64,000 nucleotides of DNA. Origin: Achromobacter piechaudii NBRC 102461. GTDB taxonomy: Bacteria > Pseudomonadota > Gammaproteobacteria > Burkholderiales > Burkholderiaceae_B. The stretch covers positions 248,001-312,000 of the forward strand of contig NZ_BCTK01000008.1 of NCBI RefSeq assembly GCF_001571245.1. The letters are read 5' to 3'. How positions within the stretch are numbered: the stretch's first letter is position 1; each line of letters starts with the position of its first letter. Below are positions 57,046 to 64,000 of this stretch, piece by piece. Position numbers and translations under genes: made by a program. The notes under the pieces are model-generated. The model did not search any database, was not told the origin of the DNA, and was given only the letters and a program-made list of their open reading frames with translations.

Positions 57046-59754
57046 TCAGGCGTATTGCGGGTTGGCTTTGTTCGGATTGATGCCGTACTTCTTGATGGCC
57101 TCGGCCACCTTCGCAACCGGCACCTTGCCTTCGTCGGCCAACGCGCGCAGCGCGGCGACCACGACGAAGTGGCGATCCACTTCGAAGTGCTCGCGCAGCT
57201 TGGAGCGGAAATCCGAGCGGCCGAAACCGTCGGTGCCCAGCACCTTGTATTCGCGGCCCTTGGGCACGAACGGGCGGATCTGGTCGGCGAACAGCTTCAT
57301 GTAGTCGGTCGATGCGATGATCGGGCCTTCCGTCTTGGCCAACTGCTCGGTGACGTAAGCCACCTGCGGCTTCTTTTCGTCGGGGTGCAGCATGTTGTGG
57401 CGTTCGACGTCCAGGCCGTTGCGGCGCAGTTCGGTGAAGCTGGTGACGCTCCACAGATCCGAGGCCACGCCCCAATCGGCTTCCAGCAGTTCCTGCGCCG
57501 CCATGACTTCGCGCAGGATCGTGCCCGAGCCCATCAGCTGCACGCGGTTCTTGCCCTTGCCGTGCGACTTGAGCTTGTACATGCCCTTGATGATGCCTTC
57601 CTCGTCGCCCTGGGTCAGACCGGGCTGCGGGTAGTTTTCATTCATCACCGTCAGGTAGTAATAGACGTTTTCCTGGTCTTCCACCATGCGCTTCAAGCCA
57701 TGCTGGATGATCACGGCCAGCTCATGGCCGAACGTCGGGTCATAGGACACGCAGTTCGGGATGGTCGAGGCCAGGATGTGGCTGTGGCCGTCTTCGTGCT
57801 GCAAGCCTTCGCCGTTCAGCGTCGTGCGTCCGGCGGTGCCGCCGAGCAGGAAGCCACGGGCCTGCATGTCGCCCGCTGCCCAGGCCAGATCGCCAATGCG
57901 CTGGAACCCGAACATCGAGTAGTAGATGAAGAACGGGATCATGATGCGGTTGTTCGAGGAGTACGACGTGGCCGCCGCGATCCACGAGCTCATTGCGCCC
58001 GCTTCGTTGATGCCTTCCTGCAGCAGTTGGCCGTCGGCCGACTCCTTGTAGTACATCACCTGGTCCTTATCGACCGGGGTGTACTTCTGGCCTTCCGGCG
58101 CATAGATGCCGATCTGGCGGAACAGGCCTTCCATACCGAAGGTACGCGATTCGTCGGCCAGGATCGGCACGACGCGCGGGCCCAGATCCTTGTCGCGCAG
58201 CACCTGGTTCAGGATGCGCACGAAGGCTTGGGTGGTGGAAATTTCACGGCCTTCGGCGGTGGGTTCCAGCACGGCCTTGAAGGCGTCCAGCGCGGGGGCC
58301 TTCAGCTTCTCGTCGGCCTTGGCGCGACGGCGCGGCAGATAGCCGCCCAGCGCGGCGCGGCGCTCGTGCAGGTACTTCATTTCCGGCGAATCTTCGGCCG
58401 GCTTGAAGTACGGCAGGCTTTCCAGCTGGTCGTCCGGAATCGGGATGCCGAAGCGATCGCGGAATTCGCGGATGGATTCCAGTTCCAGCTTCTTTTGCTG
58501 GTGGGTCGGGTTCTTGGCCTGGCCCACGTGGCCCATGCCGTAGCCCTTGATGGTCTTGGCCAGGATGACGGTGGGTTGGCCGGTGTGGCTGGTGGCGGCG
58601 TCGAACGCAGCGTACACCTTGTGCGGATCGTGGCCGCCACGGTTCAGGCGCCAGATGTCTTCGTCGCTCATGCGCGAGACGGCTTCCAGCAGCTTGGGGT
58701 GCTTGCCAAAGAAATGTTCACGGACGAACTTGCCGTCGTTGGCCTTGTACGCCTGGTACTCGCCGTCAACGGTGTCTTCCATGATCTGGCGCAGGATGCC
58801 TTCCTTGTCGTGCGCAAGCAGCGGATCCCAGTAACCGCCCCAGATCAGCTTGATGACGTTCCAGCCCGAACCACGGAAGTCGCCTTCCAGTTCCTGGATG
58901 ATCTTGCCGTTGCCGCGCACCGGACCGTCCAGGCGTTGCAGGTTGCAGTTCACCACGAAGATCAGGTTGTCGAGCTTTTCACGCGCCGCCAGGGCGATGG
59001 CGCCCAGCGATTCCGGTTCGTCCATTTCGCCGTCGCCGCAGAACACCCAGACCTTGCGCTTGCTGGTGTCGGCGATGCCGCGGGCGTGCAGGTACTTCAG
59101 GAAGCGGGCTTGATAGATGGCCATCAGCGGGCCCAGGCCCATCGACACCGTCGGGAATTGCCAGAAATCCGGCATCAGCTTCGGGTGGGGATAGGAGGAC
59201 AGGCCCTTGCCGTCCACTTCCTGGCGGAAGTGGTTCAGCTGGTCTTCGGTCAGGCGGCCTTCAAGATAGGCGCGGCCGTACATACCGGGCGAGGTGTGAC
59301 CCTGGAAGTAGACCAGGTCGCCGCCGTGGTTTTCGTCTTCGGCGTGCCAGAAGTGATTCTGGCCGCAGCCGATCATGGTGGCCAGCGAGGCGAACGACGC
59401 GATGTGGCCGCCCAGGTCGCCGCCGTCCGGCGGGTTGTGCTTGTTGGCCTTGACGACCATGGCCATGGCGTTCCAGCGCACGTACGAGCGGATACGCGTT
59501 TCCAGTTCCAGGTTGCCCGGATGCGCCGGCTCCAGGCCGGGAGGAATCGTGTTGACGTAAGCGGTATTCGGCGAGAACGGGATGTGGGCGCCGGAGCGAC
59601 GGGCTTCGTCGATCAGGCGTTCCAGCAGGTAGTGCGCGCGCTGCGGCCCTTCGCGATCAAGGACTGCCGCCAGGGCTTCGAGCCACTCCTGGGTTTCAAG
59701 GGTGTCTTCGTCGTTGGCAGCCTGCGGGGCGCCAGCCTGGGCGAAAGAGGACAT
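57046..59754 (-). CDS. aceE: Pyruvate dehydrogenase E1 (homodimeric type)
   Basis: E1 decarboxylates pyruvate with thiamine diphosphate. ATG 59754 (MSSFAQAGAPQAANDEDTLETQEWLEALAAVLDREG; AGGAGA box upstream) gives 902 residues, the usual single-chain AceE size; the frame extends 17 codons further without family match. Key stretches are FQGHTSPGMYGRAYLEGRL, thiamine motif VFCGDGEMDEPESLGAIALAAREKLDNLIFVVNCN, and FYIYYSMFGFQR-like pyrimidine-domain residues (MIPFFIYYSMFGFQRIGDLAWAAGD). It leads the PDH operon. Confidence 0.98.
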   Translation of the reverse strand: MSSFAQAGAPQAANDEDTLETQEWLEALAAVLDREGPQRAHYLLERLIDEARRSGAHIPFSPNTAYVNTIPPGLEPAHPGNLELETRIRSYVRWNAMAMVVKANKHNPPDGGDLGGHIASFASLATMIGCGQNHFWHAEDENHGGDLVYFQGHTSPGMYGRAYLEGRLTEDQLNHFRQEVDGKGLSSYPHPKLMPDFWQFPTVSMGLGPLMAIYQARFLKYLHARGIADTSKRKVWVFCGDGEMDEPESLGAIALAAREKLDNLIFVVNCNLQRLDGPVRGNGKIIQELEGDFRGSGWNVIKLIWGGYWDPLLAHDKEGILRQIMEDTVDGEYQAYKANDGKFVREHFFGKHPKLLEAVSRMSDEDIWRLNRGGHDPHKVYAAFDAATSHTGQPTVILAKTIKGYGMGHVGQAKNPTHQQKKLELESIREFRDRFGIPIPDDQLESLPYFKPAEDSPEMKYLHERRAALGGYLPRRRAKADEKLKAPALDAFKAVLEPTAEGREISTTQAFVRILNQVLRDKDLGPRVVPILADESRTFGMEGLFRQIGIYAPEGQKYTPVDKDQVMYYKESADGQLLQEGINEAGAMSSWIAAATSYSSNNRIMIPFFIYYSMFGFQRIGDLAWAAGDMQARGFLLGGTAGRTTLNGEGLQHEDGHSHILASTIPNCVSYDPTFGHELAVIIQHGLKRMVEDQENVYYYLTVMNENYPQPGLTQGDEEGIIKGMYKLKSHGKGKNRVQLMGSGTILREVMAAQELLEADWGVASDLWSVTSFTELRRNGLDVERHNMLHPDEKKPQVAYVTEQLAKTEGPIIASTDYMKLFADQIRPFVPKGREYKVLGTDGFGRSDFRSKLREHFEVDRHFVVVAALRALADEGKVPVAKVAEAIKKYGINPNKANPQYA

Positions 59755-60175
59755 CGTGTGTCTCCTGTTGGGGTTCGTCGTGACCACACCCGCTTGATTG
59801 TTCAACTCGCGGACTCTGCATGGTAGCCGGGATCATCCGGGCTACCATGACAGGCATGGGTCGGGGTGTTTTTCTAGAGACCTGCTTTGGGTCGGTTCCC
59901 TATCAGCCGGCATTCTAAGAAAGAAGATTAACCGGTCGCAAGCAAAATTTCATGTTGCGGTACGGCATTTCATAATGCGAAATATTGACCGCAAGCTGAA
60001 TACCGTGTTCGATCCTCGCCGCTAGTGTTATTAATGGCAAAAACAGCACCCACCCGCCAGCGAGTCCCGCCCGCCGCGCTGGGAATTTTTCACCTTACGC
60101 CAAAAGCATGGCCTGATTCCCGGCATTTCCCGGCCAACACGCACTAAAATGCGCGGTCTATCTGGCCCGAATTCC
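59755..60175. promoter_or_regulatory. Divergent promoter region of the PDH operon and the histidine kinase
   Basis: This 421-bp gap has no gene. Its AT-rich core holds ATTTCATAATGCGAAAT at 59967-59983, a palindrome-like site, and a second half-match ATTTCATGTTGCG starting 20 bp earlier (59947), so the two lie on the same DNA face. I read them as operators for aceE and/or the kinase, perhaps for an IclR- or GntR-type factor; the protein is unknown. The kinase frame can also start at ATG 60149. Confidence 0.5.
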
Positions 60176-61930
60176 ATGTCCAGCGCGCCCAAGTCCAATA
60201 TTCCTACGCCGTTCCACGATCACGCCCGCACCCGCCGCCGCGGCGTGTATTGGGTCACGCCCGCGATGGTGCTGATCCTGTACATCTGTGTGATGGGGGT
60301 GTTCTTCTGGCTGCAACGCATTCATGACGATAGCGTCATGTTTGTGACGATCGACCAGGAAATGCGTCAGCAACGCCTGATATGGGTGGTGCTTGCCCTG
60401 TCCTGCGTGATCGTCATCAGCCTGTTGATGCTGTGGCGCTATACGCGCTTTCGCTCCACCGCCGAAGCCGCACTGATCGCCGAAACCGGTTTTCGCCGCG
60501 CCATGGAAAACTCCATGTCCACGGGCATGCGCGTGCTGGATATGGAAGGCCGCATCGCCTACGTGAACCCGGCGTTCTGCCGCATGATCGGCTGGAACGA
60601 GGCCGACCTCATCGGCCGCAGCCCGCCCTTCCCCTATTGGGTGCCCGGCCGCCATGAACAGCACCAGCACACGCTGGACGTGCTGATGTCGGGCAAGACG
60701 CCCAGCAGCGGCCTGGAAGTCGAAGCGCAACGCCGCGATGGTTCGCGTTTCACCGCGCGCATGTACGTGTCGCCGCTGCTGGACCCGAACGGCAACCAGA
60801 TCGGGTGGATGACCTCCATGACCGACATCACCGAACCCAAGCGCATCCGCGAAGCGCTGACGGCCGCGCACGAACGTTTCATGACGGTGCTGGAAGGCCT
60901 GGACGACGCCATTTCGGTCACGGCCGATACGCACGACGGGCTGGAACTGCTGTTCGCCAACCGCACCTACCGCCGCGTGTTCGGCGCGCAGACGGGCGGC
61001 CACGACGAATTGCTGGCCGGCCGCCGTGGCCGCTTCACCGACGAATCCGTGGAAGTGTTCGCCCCGTCAGTGCAGCGCTGGTTTGAAGTGCACCACCGCA
61101 TGCTGGCCTGGACCGACGGTCGCCGCGTGCGCATGCAGGTGGCGCGCGACATCACCGAACGCCGTGGGCACGAGGAAGCGTCCCGCGTGCAGCAGGAAAA
61201 GATCCAGCTGACCAGCCGCCTGACCACGATGGGCGAAATGGCCTCGTCGCTGGCGCACGAACTGAACCAGCCGCTGACCGCCATCGCCAACTACAGCATG
61301 GGCGCCGTCGCCCTGGTCAAGGCCGGCCACACCAGCCCGAACATGCTCCTGCCCGCGCTGGAAAAGGCCGCTTCGCAGGCCGAGCGCGCCGGCAAGATCA
61401 TCAGCCGCATCCGCGAATTCGTGAAGCGCAGCGAGCCGCGCCGCCAGCGCGTGGCCATCGGCCGCATCGTCGACAACGCCATCGGCTTTGCCGAAATCGA
61501 CGCGCGCAAGCGCCGCATCCGCATCGACAGCTTCGTGCCCTCGAACGCGCCCGATGTACTGGCCGACCCGATCCTGATCGAACAGGTGCTGTTGAACCTG
61601 CTCAAGAACGGGCTGGAAGCCATGGAGAACAGCGAATCGGACGAATTGAAGGTGGCCGTGATCCTGCACGAGCAGCACATCGAAGTGGCCGTGGTCGACC
61701 GCGGCCATGGCCTGGCCGAACCCGAACGCCTGTTCGAACCCTTCTTCAGCACCAAGACCCAGGGCCTGGGCATGGGGCTGAACATCTGCCGTACCATTAT
61801 CGAGTCGCACCACGGCCGCCTCTGGGCGGACCCCAACCCCGCTGGCGGGACTATTTTCCGCTTTACCCTGCCCTGCGCTGCGTCCCAGCCGCAGGCCCAG
61901 AATGATCAGTCCGAGGAGTTGCACGCATGA
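60176..61930 (+). CDS. PAS-domain sensor histidine kinase (FixL/DctB-like)
   Basis: From ATG 60176 (MSSAPKSNIPTPFHDHARTRRRG) the product is 584 residues. It has TM1 at about 24-46, TM2 at about 68-88, a PAS domain with PAC (about 100-225; MENSMSTGMRVLDMEGRIAYVNPAFCRMIGW), and a second PAS-like region (235-335). The HisKA phospho-acceptor is His361 (SLAHELNQPLTAIANY), followed by an ATPase domain (LLKNGLEAMENSE; GLGMGLNICRTIIESHHGRLW). The short loop between the TMs suggests cytoplasmic or membrane-state sensing. It is coupled by ATGA to its regulator and divergent from PDH genes. ATG 60149 is an alternative start. Confidence 0.92.
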   Translation: MSSAPKSNIPTPFHDHARTRRRGVYWVTPAMVLILYICVMGVFFWLQRIHDDSVMFVTIDQEMRQQRLIWVVLALSCVIVISLLMLWRYTRFRSTAEAALIAETGFRRAMENSMSTGMRVLDMEGRIAYVNPAFCRMIGWNEADLIGRSPPFPYWVPGRHEQHQHTLDVLMSGKTPSSGLEVEAQRRDGSRFTARMYVSPLLDPNGNQIGWMTSMTDITEPKRIREALTAAHERFMTVLEGLDDAISVTADTHDGLELLFANRTYRRVFGAQTGGHDELLAGRRGRFTDESVEVFAPSVQRWFEVHHRMLAWTDGRRVRMQVARDITERRGHEEASRVQQEKIQLTSRLTTMGEMASSLAHELNQPLTAIANYSMGAVALVKAGHTSPNMLLPALEKAASQAERAGKIISRIREFVKRSEPRRQRVAIGRIVDNAIGFAEIDARKRRIRIDSFVPSNAPDVLADPILIEQVLLNLLKNGLEAMENSESDELKVAVILHEQHIEVAVVDRGHGLAEPERLFEPFFSTKTQGLGMGLNICRTIIESHHGRLWADPNPAGGTIFRFTLPCAASQPQAQNDQSEELHA

Positions 61931-62553
61931 ACACGCCCCACCTGTCGAGCACGGTATTCATTGTTGACGACGACGAAGCGGTCCGCGATTCGCTGCGCTG
62001 GCTGTTGGAAGCCAATGGCTATCGCGTTCGCGCCTATGCCAGCGGCGAATCCTTCCTGGAAGACTACGACGCCAGCCAGATCGGCGTGCTGATCGCCGAC
62101 GTGCGCATGCCCGGCATGAGTGGCCTGGAACTCCAGGAGCAGCTGATCGCCCGCAACGCACCGCTGCCCATCGTATTCATCACCGGCCACGGCGACGTGC
62201 CGATGGCGGTATCCACGATGAAAAAGGGCGCGGTCGATTTCCTGGAAAAGCCCTTCAACGAATCGGACCTGCGCGAGATCGTCGCGCGCATGCTGGAGCA
62301 GGCCACGCAACGCGTGTCCAAGCACCAGGCCCAGAAGGATCACGAAGCCATGCTGGCGCGCCTGACCGCGCGCGAGCAGCAGGTGCTGGAGCGCATCGTC
62401 GCCGGCCGCTTGAACAAGCAGATCGCCGACGACCTGGGCATCAGCATCAAGACCGTCGAGGCGCACCGCGCCAACATTATGGAAAAACTGGAAGTGACTA
62501 CCGTTGCTGATTTGATGAAAGTGGCCTTGGCCAAACCCGAGGCGCATGCATGA
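61927..62553 (+). CDS. FixJ-type response regulator
   Basis: The 208-residue product has an N-terminal receiver ([36 protein letters not shown]; acceptor Asp58 in [16 protein letters not shown]) and a C-terminal LuxR-type HTH ([43 protein letters not shown]). It overlaps the kinase at ATGA and folD at ATGA, so kinase-regulator-folD probably form one transcript. Its targets are not visible; the neighbouring PDH promoter is an obvious candidate. Confidence 0.95.
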   Translation: MNTPHLSSTVFIVDDDEAVRDSLRWLLEANGYRVRAYASGESFLEDYDASQIGVLIADVRMPGMSGLELQEQLIARNAPLPIVFITGHGDVPMAVSTMKKGAVDFLEKPFNESDLREIVARMLEQATQRVSKHQAQKDHEAMLARLTAREQQVLERIVAGRLNKQIADDLGISIKTVEAHRANIMEKLEVTTVADLMKVALAKPEAHA

Positions 62554-63401
62554 CCGCAAGAATTATTGACGGCGCGGCTCTGTCGCTGCGCATTCGTGAA
62601 GAAGTCGCCCAGCGCGTCGCCGCCCTGGCGGCCAAGGGCACGCGCCCCGGCCTTGCCGTGGTGCTCGTGGGCGCGGACCCCGCCTCCCAGGTGTATGTGC
62701 GCAACAAGGTTGCCGCCTGCGAAAAAGCCGGCCTGCATTCCGTCAAGGAACAGTACCCGGCCGAGATGACCGAGGCCGAATTGCTGGCCCGCATCGCCGT
62801 CCTGAATCAGGACCCGACCATCCACGGCATCCTGGTGCAGCTGCCGCTGCCCAAGCACATGGATTCGCACAAGGTCATCGAAGCCATCGCCGCCGAGAAG
62901 GACGTGGACGGCTTCCATATCAGCAACGCCGGCCTGCTCATGACGGGCCAGCCGCTGTTCCGCCCCTGCACGCCCTACGGCGTGATGAAGATGCTGGAAT
63001 CGGAAGGCGTGACGCTGCGCGGCGCTGAAGCCGTGATCGTGGGCGCCAGCAACATCGTCGGCAAGCCGATGGCCATGTTGCTGCTGCAAGCGGGCGCCAC
63101 CATCACCATCTGCAATTCCAAGACGCGCGACCTGGCGGCCCAGACCCGCCGCGCAGACGTCCTGGTGGTCGCCACCGGCAAGCCCGGCATGATCGACGGT
63201 TCGATGATCAAGCCCGGCGCCGTCGTCATCGACGTGGGCATCAACCGCGGCGAAGACGGCAAGCTGTGCGGCGACGTGGACTTCGCCTCCGCCAAGGAAG
63301 TGGCCGGCGCCATCACGCCCGTGCCCGGCGGCGTGGGCCCCATGACCATCGCCATGTTGCTGGTCAACACGGTCGAAGCCGCGGAACGCGCCGCAGGCTG
63401 A
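62550..63401 (+). CDS. folD: Methylenetetrahydrofolate dehydrogenase/cyclohydrolase FolD
   Basis: FolD interconverts 5,10-methylene- and 10-formyl-tetrahydrofolate. The 283-residue product has the family signatures [29 protein letters not shown] (catalytic Tyr and Lys), [12 protein letters not shown]-type stretch ([14 protein letters not shown]), and the NADP segment [32 protein letters not shown], ending [16 protein letters not shown]. It overlaps the response regulator gene by 4 bp. Confidence 0.98.
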   Translation: MTARIIDGAALSLRIREEVAQRVAALAAKGTRPGLAVVLVGADPASQVYVRNKVAACEKAGLHSVKEQYPAEMTEAELLARIAVLNQDPTIHGILVQLPLPKHMDSHKVIEAIAAEKDVDGFHISNAGLLMTGQPLFRPCTPYGVMKMLESEGVTLRGAEAVIVGASNIVGKPMAMLLLQAGATITICNSKTRDLAAQTRRADVLVVATGKPGMIDGSMIKPGAVVIDVGINRGEDGKLCGDVDFASAKEVAGAITPVPGGVGPMTIAMLLVNTVEAAERAAG

Positions 63402-63436
63402 CGCGCTGCGGGGCCGCGCGCCCCGAGAACGGCCAA

Positions 63437-63475
63437 CAAGGGCAATGCGCCGCTCCCGGCGGCGCGTTGCCCTTG
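63437..63475 (+). terminator. Hairpin after folD
   Basis: CAAGGGCAA-T-GCGCCG pairs with CGGCGC-G-TTGCCCTTG around a short loop, 36 bp after the folD stop. It is a long stem with one mismatch but no U-run, so termination is likely but not certain. Confidence 0.5.
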
Positions 63476-63592
63476 CCGCATGCGGGCTTGACTGCCCCTT
63501 GCTTTCGGGGGGATCGTCCCTATCTGATCCCTATGTCTTTCGCGGCGTCGCTGTCCTGGCCCGCCCCCGCCCCAACACACCCCGGTAACACC

Positions 63593-64000
63593 ATGACCCA
63601 GAACCCCCTGCTTGCCCCCGTTTCCGATCTGGTCGACTACGCGGCCGTCAAGCCCGAGCACATCGTGCCGGCCGTGGAAGAACTGCTGGGCATCGCCCGC
63701 AAGGCGGTCGACCACGCCGCCGACGCCGCGCTGGCGCCCACCTGGGAAGCCGTGGTGGAACCGCTGGACACCGCCTCCGAACGCCTGTGGCGCGCATGGT
63801 CGGTCGCCGGGCACCTGAACGCCGTCGTCAACACGCCCGAATTGCGCGAAGCCTACAACGCCGCGCTGCCGCTCATCACCGAATTTTCCACCTGGGTCGG
63901 GTTGCACGAAGGTCTGTACCAGCAGTACCAGCGCCTGGCCGCCGCCCCCGACTTTGCCTCGTGGTCGCCCGTGCGCCGCCGCATCGTCGAGATGGCGCTG
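63593..64000 (+). CDS. prlC: M3-family oligopeptidase A, 5' part
   Basis: ATG 63593 opens a frame that runs to the window edge (136 codons, no stop). The N-terminus MTQNPLLAPVSDLVDYAAVKPEHIVPAVEELLGIARKAVD, and later LDTASERLWRAWSVAGHLNAVVNTPELREAYNAALPLITEFSTWVGLHEGLY, match the helical start of PrlC-type thimet-like oligopeptidases. The HExxH zinc site lies beyond the window. Placement after folD agrees with related genomes as I recall them. Confidence 0.9.
   Translation, partial: MTQNPLLAPVSDLVDYAAVKPEHIVPAVEELLGIARKAVDHAADAALAPTWEAVVEPLDTASERLWRAWSVAGHLNAVVNTPELREAYNAALPLITEFSTWVGLHEGLYQQYQRLAAAPDFASWSPVRRRIVEMAL

Noticed and set aside
53641-59826. A very long plus-strand open frame (over 2000 codons) opposite the PDH operon
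   Set aside because: It is antisense to aceE-aceF-lpdA, rich in Arg/His/Gln/Gly/Val without domains, and follows from the high-GC codon pattern of the real genes.

Overview
The window looks like chromosomal DNA of a high-GC betaproteobacterium of the Alcaligenaceae, most like Achromobacter or Bordetella. This rests on gene order (flhDC-motAB-che operon, divergent fliA-fliC, pyruvate dehydrogenase operon with an E3 that carries its own lipoyl domain) and on protein style; no database search was possible. I see no tRNA, rRNA, insertion sequence, integrase or CRISPR array.

Layout. 1-4393: the 5' part of a small lipoprotein gene and two transmembrane chemoreceptors that end in a CheR/CheB-docking pentapeptide. 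4534-15148 (minus strand): the complete flgBCDEFGHIJKL hook/basal-body run. 15326-16982 (plus): flgA, flgM and flgN. 17043-23767 (minus): flhB-flhA-flhF, the last unusually long with repeats and a C-terminal extension. 23878-36384 (minus): a soluble chemoreceptor, cheZ-cheY-cheB-cheR, a third chemoreceptor, cheW-cheA, a second cheY, motB-motA and the master regulator genes flhC-flhD. 36817-39565 (plus): fliA (sigma-28) and flagellin fliC, with a clear sigma-28 promoter before fliC.

39817-51945 (plus) is the most unusual part. Eleven genes, nearly all overlapping at start and stop, begin 250 bp after fliC with a 1142-residue fusion of a methyltransferase-like region, TPR repeats and an O-GlcNAc-transferase-type (GT41) glycosyltransferase. 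A CDP-sugar pathway follows (RfbF, RfbG, 3,5-epimerase, C-methyltransferase, aminotransferase), then a WbqC-like protein, a second methyltransferase, an ATP-grasp enzyme, a metallophosphoesterase and a CmcI-like methyltransferase. I infer a flagellin O-glycosylation island that makes and attaches a C-methylated amino-deoxysugar.

52184-53404: an unknown membrane protein and a small YjfB-type motility protein. 53557-59754 (minus): the pyruvate dehydrogenase complex aceE-aceF-lpdA. 60176-64000 (plus): a PAS histidine kinase with a FixJ-type regulator, folD, and the 5' end of an M3-family oligopeptidase gene.

The flagellar parts form one transcriptional hierarchy: FlhDC at the top, hook/basal body and export genes in the middle, and FliA checked by FlgM controlling late genes such as fliC. 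Candidate sigma-28 promoters are visible before fliC and flgM.
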